Shown here: piece after piece, positions 47,705-58,600 of the stretch
How positions within the stretch are numbered: the stretch's first letter is position 1
Layout of the letters: each line of letters begins with the position of its first letter
Assembly (NCBI GenBank): GCA_018136815.1
Contig: CM030944.1
Location: 1,240,456-1,304,455, forward strand
DNA from: Isochrysis galbana
Lineage: Eukaryota > Haptophyta > Isochrysidales > Isochrysidaceae
Direction: 5' to 3'
DNA: 64,000 nt
Made by a program: the position numbers and the translations under genes
The notes under the pieces: model-generated
What the model was told of the DNA's origin: nothing
What the model saw: only the letters and a program-made list of their open reading frames with translations
Databases searched by the model: none

Positions 47705-49521
47705 ATGGCGCCGCCGCCGCCAACCCGCAGCGCCTCCTCCTCAATGGGCGACGAGTACGGCGAGCTCTCGGCCGAAGGGCAGCACCTCCTCATCCCCTCT
47801 CTCCCGCTCGAGTGCGGCGTCACGCTCCAGGCTGTCAACGTCACCTACCGCACGTGGGGCCGGCCGAGCGCTGCAGCAGACAACATCCTCTTTGTCGCTC
47901 ACGCTCTCACGGGCAACGCGGCTCTCGATGAGTGGTGGGCCCCTCTGCTTGGGGAGGGACGGCCCATCGACACAGCCCAGTACTTTGTCGTCTGCGCCAA
48001 TGTGCTCGGCTCGTGCTATGGCACGACTGGGCCCGTCTCGCAGGTGCCGCCCTCGGGCACGCCGTGGGTCATCGGAGGGAGTGGCGATGTGGAGACGTGC
48101 GCTCACGCCGAGGACGGGGCCGAGAGTGGGAGTGGCTCGGCGAGGACTGTCGAGCCGTCACGCCGCCGCTACCGCGCCGACTTCCCGATTGTCACAGTGC
48201 GCGACACGGTGCGGCTGCACCGCATGCTCCTCGAACATCTTGGCGTCACCAAGGTCTCTGCCGTGATGGGCGGCTCACTTGGCGGGATGCAGGCCCTCGA
48301 GTGGCTGGTGATGTACCCGGACTTCGTCCAACGCGGGGTGGTCATCGCATGCAATTCGGCGCAGTCCGCCTGGCAGATTGGCATCGGTGAGACGCAGCGC
48401 CAAGCCATCTATCGGGATCCTGCGTGGCGAGGCGGCTTCTATGCGGACCATGCGCCGCCCACAGACGGGCTCTCAGTGGCGCGACAGTCTGCCATGGTCT
48501 GGTACCGATCACACGGGGGGTATGCTCTCAAATTTGGCCGTGCCAGGCAACAAGTGCCCCCCGGGCACTCCTACCCGATGTCACAACGCACGAACGCCAA
48601 GACGGAATCGGGAGCGAAGCAAACTGCCAACAATGGAGGACGGGGTGCTGATGGGGGCGGTCAGAATGGGCTGCCTGCGCCAGCTGACACAGGTGCAACA
48701 GCTAGCCCTGCCACCCACTACGAGGATGCCGGCCGGGTCAAAAGGCCACATCCCTGCGTGGAAGAGCAGTTCGCCGTGCAGTCGTATTTAGATTATCAGG
48801 GCAAAAAGTTCCTCAGCCGCTTCGACGCCAACTCGTACGTGCGGCTCACGCAAATGATCGACTCGCATGATGTGCGCCGCGCCACCGGCCACGCATGGCC
48901 GTCGGACGGGGCGCGAGAGCGGAAGGAGCGCTGGGCTTTTGCGGCTGGCGCGATGACCGCTATCGCGAGAGCACTGCTCACAGAAGCGCGATCACCGACC
49001 ACCCTGCCTTGGTGCCCTCTTGTAGCTTGGCCGTTGCCGAGGACCGAATGGCTCAGACGCCCCCGTCACGGATGTGCTGGCACAAATCCGCCAGCCGACG
49101 CTTGTCATCGGTGATAGAGCGAGCCACTGCGTAGCTCATACCTGCTCCACCAGCTCTCGTGCCCACTTCTTTGCACGCGCACGACTTGCTTCGTTGGTCT
49201 GTCCACATTGGATTGGATAGGTCGCAAGTTCCAGTCTCGACTTGCTGCTTATCGACCACCCCCACCCTCACTATGGATGCAGGCATTGACTCGGACGTAT
49301 TGTACCCCCTCGCTGAGCAGCGTGCATTGGCCGACGCGATGCCTGGAGCAACGCTTGGTGTGGTCCACTCCGACGAGGGTCACGATGGGTTCTTGTTGGA
49401 GCACCAACAGATTGGTGAGCAGGTTTCTCGATTTTTGCGGAGTACGCTTGCAGCCGCCCAGGGCAAGGTTGAGATGCCGATCCCTGCAGCATCGCGCAAG
49501 GGATGGTCGTTCGCCATCTGA
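47705..49521 (+). CDS. Homoserine O-acetyltransferase (MET2/MetX type), 3 exons
   Basis: Transfers acetyl from acetyl-CoA to homoserine, the step before the sulfhydrylase next door. ATG 47705 (MAPPPPTRSASSSMGDEYGEL) is chosen because upstream sequence is C/T-rich low complexity. Exon 1 carries an alpha/beta-hydrolase core: VTYRTWGRPS, NILFVAHALTGN, YFVVCANVLGSCYGTTGP, FPIVTVRDTVRLHRMLLEHLGV, the nucleophile elbow GGSLGGMQALEW, and FDANSYVRLTQMIDSHDV. It ends between about 48855 and 48960; the donor is not certain. A middle exon of about 49055-49110 supplies APVTDVLAQIRQPTLVIG. The last exon, about 49275-49521, supplies IDSDVLYPLAEQ (catalytic Asp) and EGHDGFLLE (catalytic His) and ends at 49521. 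A low-complexity insertion (about 48545-48760) before VEEQFAVQSYLDYQG resembles insertions in fungal Met2. Confidence 0.88.
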
Positions 49522-50369
49522 GGATTCGATTTTTTTCATCCACGCTTGAGTGGAATATGAGTTGCTCATGTCACATTGCAACAAAACAGTTGTGAGTGCC
49601 AGAGAGCGTGACCTGCAGTCGGCGCGGAGAGCCGAGTGAAAGGATCTTCGGAGGCTGTGGAACTGAACCTAAGGGAAACCGGAGGACGCACTGGACCCGG
49701 GAGAGCAGAGCATGCCCCGAATTGAGGAGAAGCTAGCCGCTTGCCGAGTGGTGGCAGTGGTAGGTGTTTTGGCTAGTTCATACCTAGCATCCATTGTTGT
49801 TGGCGAGCGCAAGCTACGCACAATCGTTCGTTTTTGTGCGTACCTCCAGCACCGTTCTGAGGACATCAAAAAAAATTATGTTCTCGCCACGTGCGCAGCC
49901 GTGAACTTGCTTAAGTTTACCTAGCCCTTAGGCGAGGCCAGGGCCCAGCTTCACCTGCCCCCGGAGCTGGTCTCCTTGCAATAAAGAGTGATTACAACTG
50001 GGAATCTCAGCGGCTTGATTGAGCCGATGGCGACGAAACTGCGGGACGCGGGTGCAACTTCACCTGCAGAAACCCCGGCAGAGCCTAGAGGCGGGCGTGC
50101 GGGTCATCTGAGCCCCTAGGCATGCAACCATCAACTATTATCTATCTATTAGCTCAGGTGGTCGTCGCTTCGCGCTTGGGCTCGTTCCGAGCTCCAAGTT
50201 GGATTGAATGTGCAAGTGTGCACGGCTGCAGCTTCGTCTGCGCCGCAGCTGCAGACGCAGCTCGCTTAGCTATGTGTCGGCGATAGCATGGGTTGTGTGC
50301 GAGTGTGCGACAATACTCTATCCATCTTCTTTTTCTTTTTAGTTTTAATTTAAAACATCTGAGCGTTAG
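49522..50369. other. Intergenic, one small ORF
   Basis: A 70-residue plus-strand ORF at 49712-49924 (MPRIEEKLAACRVVAVVGVL...) has a hydrophobic segment, but no support beyond being open. Near 49983-50017 a short block (attacaactgggaatctcagcggc) resembles the reverse complement of 22485-22515. Confidence 0.35.
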
Positions 50370-50895
50370 CACCGTTAGCGTTAGTACTAGTACTAGTACC
50401 AGCCTACTCCCACTAGCCCGGTACTATCACGACGGACTCCTCAACGTACTTGCCCGCACGCCTTGAAGTGGTGGCACAAGACACATACATATGCATATGC
50501 ATCCTTACAAATCTCCCACCTCGCAAACCCCTGGCTCCCTTTATAATTATAACTCCCCACAAATTACAAATGACAAATTACAATGAGGGAAAACCCAGTG
50601 AGGCGAACCGACCTACGTCGGGCGACTCACTAGGGAAAACCACTGGGGGGAGGGGGGGGTCCTCTCGTCCATGCATGAAGCTAAACGGCCCTTACAGCTC
50701 TCGCCGCGAGCGTTCCTCGAGAAATAAAAGACATTTAAAAGACTGCGCCTCGAGGTACCTGCCACAAGGGTCCCCATAGGCGTGTAGGCGTCTTGAGCCT
50801 CTCCCTCCTCATCCCCCTCCTGTCGCCAGCCGCCCCTCTCCGCTCGTTTGCTTACGCAAACACGCAAACGGGGCCCGTTTCTCACCGCACTTCGT
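50370..50895 (-). repeat. Dispersed repeat R1, copy 2
   Basis: Inverted, better-preserved counterpart of 460-905, ending with gggcccgtttctcaccgcac. It lies directly beside the gypsy insertion. Confidence 0.7.
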
Positions 50896-50933
50896 CGGGG
50901 GTGTTTCTGTGTGTTGAAATGGCGTCGAAAATG

Positions 50934-52325
50934 TGTCAGAGCAAGGCTGATCTCACTCTTGGAGATTGCCTGCGAGGGCGCGCCGGCAGCTAGCGCGGAA
51001 CGCGGTTCTTGTGGGGAGCTCATGGAGCTTTCCTCGGGGGTGACTACGGGCATGGTGATCGACGCACGACGCACGGCGCACGCACGGAGCACGGTGGGCG
51101 CGGAAGTGCGGAAGGAGGCTTGTGGGAGGTGGTGGCAGGCGACTGGGGGTGGCTCAGGCGCGTGCTTGACTTGTATTGACTCGTTGACTCGGGGTATAGA
51201 CTCGGGAACTCGGGGGGACTCGCTTGGGAACACGGTGGGACTCGACGAAGTTGCTACACAAATCACTCACAAGAAACCAAAAACCAAAGTCCTTGGGCTC
51301 GGAAAACTAACCTAAACACTCCGGAATCATACGATAAACAAACCCCTCCCCGCGCGGCGAAGGCTGAAGTCGCGATCGCTCGTCATGCGCGAAGATATAC
51401 GGAAAGAGAGCGCATAACTACGCCACCGAAGGGTTCGAACTATCGTTAAAGTGGAACTCGTCCGCTGAAGCCAACGCGGAGGGTCGAGGAGAGATCCAAA
51501 CTCGCGCGGGGGGGAGAAGGCGATGTGCGGAGAGACCTTCTAGACAAGCGACGAGCAAGGGGCGACGAAACAAGACGCGAGACGCGAGGCGCGTGCCATT
51601 CGTTCTTCCTTTCTTTCATCGAAACCGCGACGAAACTAACATTAAACGTCGGTGCCCCCTCCGCGAGGATCGCGAAGAAGAACGGACGAGATGGAGGCAA
51701 TCATCGAAGGAACCGCGAGAGGAATCAAAGCGAGGGGGGGAACAACGACGGCCGGAGGAAACGAACCGCGCGCGGGGGAGAAGAGAACCTCGCGCGGGGG
51801 GGGATTAAAATAACGGCCGGAGGCGACGGACGGCACGCCGAGGGAAAGAACCTGCCGCGGGGGGGGGCGAGGGACCGAGGGCACGGCGGGGCAGCGTGGG
51901 AGGGCGCGAGGCCGATCTCGGAGCGAGATCGCGTCCTTTCCCTCGCGGAGCGCGGAGAGACCCCCCACGAGATATCTTGGGACCGGAGAATGTTTTGGAC
52001 GAATCTTCTTGCCGTCGGCCGAGGAGAGGCGGACGGAGAGAGAGAGAGAGAGAGAGTCTCGCAGAGCGACTGCAGAACGAGAAGTCGAAGTCATGCCGGT
52101 TTATTACCTTAAACGAGCCAACAATTATAGTAACAGCAAAAACAAAATTCGAATCGCAAATGTCGAGACCAAAACCTGCAAACCTGGACTTGAGACCATG
52201 GGGAATCCGAATCTGTGTGTCTTGTGCGTCAGTGGCAACACGGGGAACTGTTCAATTGTAATTGTGAGCGCGTACCTTACACGAATATTCATGCCTACAG
52301 CCTTCAGATGGGCAGGAATACAACA
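50934..52325 (-). repeat. Gypsy 3' LTR (complete)
   Basis: Bounded by TG/CA. The half at 51757-52325 is nearly identical to 55458-56032, and the other half matches the older LTR fragment at 7562-8275. Contains a GA run near 52038-52056. Confidence 0.85.
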
Positions 52326-52582
52326 CCCCCCGACTTAAATCGAGACGTCTCCCGATGTCGAGCCAAGAGAGTTCATTTAACCATACGAGACGAGAGACCT
52401 AGAGGAGGAGGATTAACCCATGGATCCAAAGCGAGCACAAAATCGGCAGCTTAGCGCGGCGGCCCCCGATTTCGTACGTCACGTCCTACCACGTTCTCCC
52501 TTTTACAGGAGTTTTGCTCGGGCAGTTGCGCTGGGTCAGGCGCTGACGCGACGCTAATCATCCACTTCCGGTCGACTTAGCG

Positions 52583-55455
52583 CTACGATCGTGAACGAGA
52601 ACGGGTACGACTTGAAGGCAGATCAGGAGGAATACGCTTGGGCTCTTGAATTGGACGTGGTATTTGATTTGATTGGGAACTTGAACTTGGACTTGAAGAG
52701 GAGTTTGAATTGGAGAGAGCTTGAGGTTGAACCGGACGGCTGTCGAAAGTGGCGTCGTACGACTCAACTAGATCAGCACAACGCCGCAGCAACTCAATTC
52801 GAGACTCCCAAGTAGCTTCAGAACGAGGATAGCCGCGCCACTTGACGAGATACTTGAGTGAAACTCCATCGCCCTTGCGATCGAGTAACTCTTCGACCAA
52901 GTACTCATCATCGGTGAGCGGAGAAGAATCGGTGATGGTGAAGTACGGACGAAGATTGGAGATGTGAACTTCATCCTTAACTTGTCGGTTTTCGAGATCG
53001 CGTAGACGGTAACGAGTGGCCGAGATTACTTCTTCTACTCGGTAGGGACCGGAGTAGAGGTATTGAAGTTTGTTGGCGTGGCCAGGGATTCGACGACAAA
53101 CTCTGTCTCCGGGCTTGAACGTGACGCCGAGTTTAGACTTTTGAGAGGCGGAGCGCATCGATTCGCGTTGCGCTTCTTGAGTACTTTCGAGGGCGGAACG
53201 CCACGACTCGAGAAGCTTCTTATTGAGCTCGGTGGCGTAAATGACGGCATCGGACGGAGGCCTAGGAGATGGAAGCAACTCGAGAACAGGAGCAGGGTCA
53301 GCAAGTTGAGCTGGAAGACGAAGCTCCCGACCAAACAAGATAGCCGCGGGTGACTTGGGTACGACGCGACCGGCGGTCGCTCGCATAGACATGAGGAGAA
53401 ACGGAAGGTGATCGACCCAATGGGCGCCGCCTTCATTGGAGACTCGAGTCATCGTGAGGAGAGTTTGTTGAGCTCTTTCCACTAGCCCTACGCCTTCGTG
53501 GCGATAGGCTTCAGTAGTGCTCAAGTCCGTGCCAGTCGCTTTGAGAATTAGGTCCACTAACCGAGAGCAAAGATTCGAGCCGGCGTCGGTTCGAAGTTGG
53601 CGAGGGACTCCATAACGAGATACGATGAGACGCATGAAGACGTCCAGACATTTCGCGGACGAGGGGTTACCGTTGCAAGGCTCAGCTTCAATCCAACGAG
53701 AGAGAGAATCGACGAAAACAATCAGCTTATCAAAACCGGAGCGGCCGGATACGAAATCGTGGGTGGGAGCCATCGAAAGAATATCGCAATAGACGACGTC
53801 GAAAGGATAGGATCCGATAGAAAGACCGGATGGATGGGCGAGCGGTCGCGGTAACGGTTTGCCAAGAGTGCATTCATGGCACTCTCGAACGTACTTCGAT
53901 ACAGAGGCGGATAGGCCAGGCCAGTAAACTCGAGAACGAAGTAGGGTAGTCATCCTTGTCGCACCTGGGTGACCAAGGTGGTCATGGTAGGCGCGGAGGT
54001 ACGTGTCACGAAGGGACTCCGGAATGTATAAACGAAGAGGAGCTTCTTCCGCCTCTGAGGAGCGGTAGTAGAGTAGGCCATCGCGAAGCAGGAATCGGGA
54101 CCTCTTCTTCGACGACGAGCTAGAGTCGATCGAAGAGGAAGCTTTCGGAAGGATCGACTCGAGTTCAGAAATGATCGAGCTAGCGAACTCGTCGGTAGAG
54201 AGCGCTTGACGCAATTCGTCGGCATGAGGCACGCCCACATCGAGATACGAGGAGGTAATCGACTCCGAAGATTCCGATGCTTGACGAGCGAGCCTATCGT
54301 TTGCTTGTTGGCGGCGAGCGGTGAGGGTGGATGAAGTAACCGCGGCGGCAACTATGTCGTGAATTTCGGAAGAATCGAAAGAATGGACGTCACTCTCCTC
54401 GAGATGGAGAGGATCGTGATCGGGCTCGAGAGCAACTAGGCGGGATAAGCCGTCGGCGTCCCAGTGAGTGACTCCAGGTTTGTGCACGACGTCACGACGT
54501 CGAATCGATATTCGGCTAGCTTCAGGACCCATCGCATGAGGCGCGAGGCTGGACCACCGGTGACTTGATCTTTCATCGTGTGAAGCCAGCGCAAAGCCGA
54601 ATGGTCTACGACGAGGGTGAAGTGGCGACCCCAAAGATAAGGCCTCCAATTTCGGATCGATTCTAGCGCTGCTAGAAGTTCGATTTCAGTAACTGTCCAA
54701 TGGCGCTCAGCCGGACTCAAACTACGACCGTAGTATGCAACAACGCGCTCTCTCCCTTCGTCGTCTTTCTGAGCAAGGACGCCGGCGATGCCGAGCTTGC
54801 TAGCACCGTCGGTCTTAACGAGGAAAGGACGGTCGTCTCGAGGAGGTGCGAGTACGGGTTCTTCACAGATAGCTTGCTTGAGATCTTCGATAGCCTGGCG
54901 ACAGGCTTCTGTTTGCGACTCGACCGGGACATCGCACCCTTTCCGCGTGAGAGCGGTTAACGGCGCTGCACGGATCGCAAAACGGCGTATAAAACGGCGG
55001 TAGTACGAGCACAGTCCAAGGAAAGAACGGACGGCTTCGATAGAGTTGATTTGGGTAGGGTCGATTTTCGAGACGGCTTCCACTTTCTTGGGATCCATCC
55101 GAAGACCTTCACGCGAAACAACGTGGCCGAGATATTCAGCCGAGGTGGCAAAGAAAACGCATTTCGACATCTTGCAAGTGAGGCCCGCCCAGATGAGACG
55201 TTCCAAGACAAGATCAAGACGGTGTAACATTTGTTGGAATGACGACTCTTCCCTGGCCTGCAGCGAGTCACCTACGCCTGTCGACCAGGCGCCGACATCA
55301 TCCAAGTATGGCATACAAATCTCCCATGCCAGCCCACCGAGAACGGCGTCCATGAGGCGGCACATATACGAGGGACCGGATTGAACACCAAAAGGCAAGT
55401 AATTGAACTCGTACTTGCCGCGATGAGTAGTGAACGCGGTGATATGTTTATCGGA
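52583..55455 (-). pseudogene. Gypsy pol: partial RT, RNase H, integrase, chromodomain; frameshifted
   Basis: Reading leftward: RT from HITAFTTHRGKYEFNYLPFG with the catalytic MPYLDDV; RNase H with VKTDGASKLG, TEIELLAALE and VVDHSALRWL; zinc-binding HHCC (HDHLGHPG...CHECTLGK); and integrase with the DDE residues in VYCDILS, RTDAGSN and VGLVERA. The chromodomain is EYLVEELLDRKG...LKYLVKWRGYP...TWES, followed by an S/P/R tail. The RT N-terminus is missing. The frame is broken near 54485-54505 by a tandem 8-bp duplication (gacgtcgt twice), which separates RT-RNaseH from integrase. With gag and protease also absent, the copy cannot act alone. The chromodomain places it in the chromovirus branch of Ty3/gypsy. 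Confidence 0.9.
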
Positions 55456-55457
55456 GG

Positions 55458-56032
55458 CCGGAGGAAACGAACCGCGCGCGGGGGAGAAGAGAACCTCGCG
55501 CGGGGGGGGATTAAAATAACGGCCGGAGGCGACGGACGGCACGCCGAGGGAAAGAACCTGCCGCGGGGGGGGGGCGAGGGACCGAGGGCACGGCGGGGCA
55601 GCGTGGGAGGGCGCGAGGCCGATCTCGGAGCGAGATCGCGTCCTTTCCCTCGCGGAGCGCGGAGAGACCCCCCACGAGATATCTTGGGACCGGAGAATGT
55701 TTTGGACGAATCTTCTTGCCGTCGGCCGAGGAGAGGCGGACGGAGAGAGAGAGAGAGAGAGAGTCTCGCAGAGCGACTGCAGAACGAGAAGTCGAAGTCA
55801 TGCCGGTTTATTACCTTAAACGAGCCAACAATTATAGTAACAGCAAAAACAAAATTCGAATCGCAAATGTCGAGACCAAAACCTGCAAACCTGGACTTGA
55901 GACCATGGGGAATCCGAATCTGTGTGTCTTGTGCGTCAGTGGCAACACGGGGAACTGTTCAATTGTAATTGTGAGCGCGTACCTTACACGAATATTCATG
56001 CCTACAGCCTTCAGATGGGCAGGAATACAACA
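55458..56032 (-). repeat. Gypsy 5' LTR, truncated
   Basis: Retains the LTR start (TGTTGTATTCC at 56032 descending) and about 575 bp, then joins RT coding sequence at about 55455. Confidence 0.85.
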
Positions 56033-56037
56033 AAATG

Positions 56038-56315
56038 TGCATATTTCATATTTCTCATTTCATCAGATATTAGCATTAGATATTAGATATTAGATTCTGC
56101 CTAGTGTAAGTATGTAAGTATACCCCCACTACGTGTACCGCCAGTAGCATACCCTAAGATCTCGTCATAAAACCTCAATCTTGACTTGGTGAATTTTCAC
56201 CCTTAGAAGTTGAAAGCCCGGTTTGACCGCCCTAGTACAACACACCACACACCACAGACAGACAGACAGGCAGGCACACACACACAAACCACACGACATT
56301 GTACACTGTACAATG
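56038..56315. other. Spacer between gypsy element and inverted-repeat element
   Basis: AT-rich (attagatattagatattagatt) with a CA-rich microsatellite (56240-56300). A 9-bp palindrome pair (ttgtacactgtacaa) lies just before the inverted repeat. No gene. Confidence 0.55.
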
Positions 56316-58167
56316 TATATGTTACCCCCCAGGAGCCAACGCGCGGTGGGTGGTGAAAGCGGTGATATGTTTGTGCGATTCTTTGATCGGGATGCCCCAA
56401 AAACCAGAGGCTAAATCGAGAGTACATAAAAAGAGAGAACTGAGCGGCCCTTGGCCGGACGCTAGCCTATCGATAGCCTCTACAATGAGGGGTAGAGGGC
56501 TGTCCTCGACGCGTAGCTTGGCATTAGTGTCGCGGTAGTCCACGCAGAATCGAACGGAGCCATCTTTCTTGCTGACCAGGACTACTCGGGAAGCCCAAGC
56601 CGAATTTGACTTGCGAATAATGCCGGCGGCTTCCATCTTGGCTACCTCCTCTTCTATGATGAGCTCGCCTGCGCGGCCCACTCTAGACGCAGCTGCTTGG
56701 GAAATTGCCCAGTCCACCGTGAAGTCGAGCGAACGCGACGCCTTGGCTTCGCGCGCATAACGGCGCAAGACCGGCATCCACTGGGCCGCCATTGCACCGG
56801 CAATGCCCACATAGGTGCGGCTGCGAAGGGCGCCACGGTGGGGCGACGGCGATAGATCCGCCATAGCGGATAGACGTCCCTCGACAATCTTCGAAGGCTG
56901 CAAGGACGGGAGTGAAGCCGTCAGGTACAGGCCAGTTGCTTTTTGATGGCCCGTGCCGTGCTGCCACCACGGCTGCACAAACTGCCGCGGTCGCAACCCC
57001 CCGACTAAGGCGGAGGCTTCCGCGTGCATTCGAGGATTTTCGACGGCAACGAAAGGCGCGTCGGCGCTCGCCATGGCGAGGAAGACTCTAGCGGCGGATT
57101 CGAGAGCCTGGCGTCGTCCCGGCTCCCGATCGAGCCACTGGCAACTCACCGCCGACAAATACGTGCACGGCGGATGCGCGACCACGAGGTCCCAACCTAG
57201 ATTTTGAATGTGAAGAGCATCTCCGCAGAAGTGGGGAATGTAGTCGATCTCCGACGGTCGTAGATCGCACGTCGCGACGTGCGCTCCGGCGAGTAGGAAC
57301 ATCGAAGACACGACCCCGCTAGCTTCACCGACGACCAGAACGCGGGGTGAAGGAATCCCCTCGGCCGCGTCGAGCGTCACGGCGTCGTGGATCGCCGCTA
57401 ACTCAGCGCAAAGCTCGTCAAAATGCGTCGGCAACACGGCAGAGGGTGATGAATGAGTGCTCGCGTCCGGCCGCCGCAAGGCTAGAGCAGCTTCGGCGAG
57501 ATGGCGGGGCAAGATGACAGAGGAACCGCTAGCCCGGGCACGGGAGGCGGCTAACATTTGGAGCTCGCGCGTAGGGGCGCGGGCAGTTTCAGTAGACTTG
57601 GCGGCCGAGGAACAACCAACCACGGCGATCCGGTGGATGGCCTCGGCAGTGGAATTCAGGGGAAGGAGATCGTCGCCCTCGAGTTTCGGTGGGCTAGACA
57701 TGAAGGGGGTTGGCTCCGGCGGGCGATCCCTGGAACGGGGATCCTCCGGAGAGCCGAGAGAAAGAGGAGACGCCGGCGTCCGTGTGGGACATGCACAATG
57801 CAGCATACCCTGACCCCCTGCATGCGACAAGGAAGCGGCGATCTGGCGGATTCCGACGCTTGGCATTCCTTGCCACTCATTCAAGACGTTGTGCAAACCG
57901 AGAAGCACCGGCGTTGACTGCGGCAGCGGCTTGAGATATGCGCGTGACACGTTCTCCTTGTACACGCCGTTCCGGTTGGCCACGCGGTAGGTAGTCTTGC
58001 CAGCTCCCCGGGGGACGTAAAATCTCCCAACAGCTCTCGGGGGATTTTCTCGGTCCCCCGATAGCTCTCGGTGGGGCTGTTGGCGATCGGGAGAAAATTT
58101 CCCCCGATAGCTCCTGGGGGCCCCCGGGAGCTCCTGGGGGGCGTTGGCTCCTGGGGGGTAACATATA
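56316..58167. mobile_element. 1,852-bp element with 27-bp perfect terminal inverted repeats
   Basis: The left end is 56316-56342 (starts TATATGTTACCCCCCAGG) and the right end 58141-58167 is its exact complement, 27 of 27. If TATA is taken as duplicated target, the element proper runs TGTTACCCCC...GGGGGTAACA. The right subterminal 130 bp is made of repeated cgatagctcctgggggc-like units. The body is a piece of gypsy-type coding sequence (methylase plus RT start), so the element either captured retrotransposon DNA or formed from one. No transposase is present. Confidence 0.75.
56322..58050 (-). CDS. Phage-type DNA methylase fused to the start of a gypsy reverse transcriptase
   Basis: One uninterrupted frame; it is open to 58238, but the true start is unknown. 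After a region resembling an integrase C-terminus (YRVANRNGVYKENVSRAYLKPL) and a P/S/A-rich linker comes a methylase-like domain (57347-56769). Its parts are PRVLVVGEASGVVSSMFL (SAM-binding motif I position), CDLRPSE, GWDLVVAHPPCTYLS (PPC, motif IV, candidate catalytic Cys), APFVAVENPRMH (ENP, motif VI), VQPWWQHGTGHQKATGLYL, KIVEGR and SRTYVGIAGAMAAQW. This order is that of phage/bacterial site-specific DNA (cytosine) methylases. It runs on into RT (56681-56343): EVAKMEAAGIIRKSNSAWAS, VVLVSKKDGSVRFCVDYRD and LCTLDLASGFWGIPI (first catalytic Asp), stopping at HITAFTTHR where the terminal repeat supplies a stop. It overlaps the truncated pol next door at HITAFTTHR with different bases, so it comes from another copy. 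Confidence 0.8.
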
Positions 58168-58600
58168 CTAGAACTACGAACTACCCACCCACCAATTCCA
58201 CTATCTCCACTGTACACAGCCACCCCAATCCGCCCCATCCAGGTACAGGCTCGTTGGATTTGTCATCGAGTCCTACTGTCTATGAAAAAGGGGCTGAATA
58301 TTCAGTATACCTAGGGCCTGTGAAACTGTGAAAATAGGGGAAATGGAAATGGGCAAATGGGCTGAAAAAAGAAAGTAGGAGTAGCCTCTATGCACGGTAT
58401 CTTTGCCGATCGAGATGTGGAGATCAACGGTTACAGTGAGGAGAGCCGCAGCGACGCCTCGCTCGCCTCTGACGGCGCGCCGCTCGGCCAAGCAGCGCAG
58501 CAGCAGAGCAGCCGCCAGCTCGACGCGCGCTGCGGTGAGGACACGGCCTCTCTCGAGCTCCATACAATCAGCGAGAGCTGCACTCTACCCCGCCCCAAGC
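58168..58600. promoter_or_regulatory. Upstream region of the coiled-coil gene at 58601
   Basis: No element is recognised. An open frame reaches upstream of 58601, but its composition (R/S/A) suggests 5' UTR. Confidence 0.4.

Larger units (their letters stand above)
50934..56032 (-). mobile_element. Ty3/gypsy chromovirus, 5'-deleted, 5-bp TSD (AAATG)
   Basis: The downstream LTR is 50934-52325 (1,392 bp; TG...CA on the minus strand, starting TGTTGTATTCC and ending GCTCTGACA). A G-run (cggggggg) directly precedes it as the polypurine tract. Pol lies at 55455-52583. The upstream LTR (about 55458-56032) keeps only its first 575 bp and is fused directly to the middle of the reverse transcriptase, so primer-binding site, gag, protease and the front of pol are lost. 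AAATG flanks the element at 50929-50933 and 56033-56037, showing one insertion event followed by internal deletion. Confidence 0.88.

Noticed and set aside
54436..58238. Joining the methylase-RT ORF and the adjacent pol into one element
   Set aside because: They overlap at the HITAFTTHR codons with different bases and are separated by an LTR with its own target duplication, so they are fragments of two copies.
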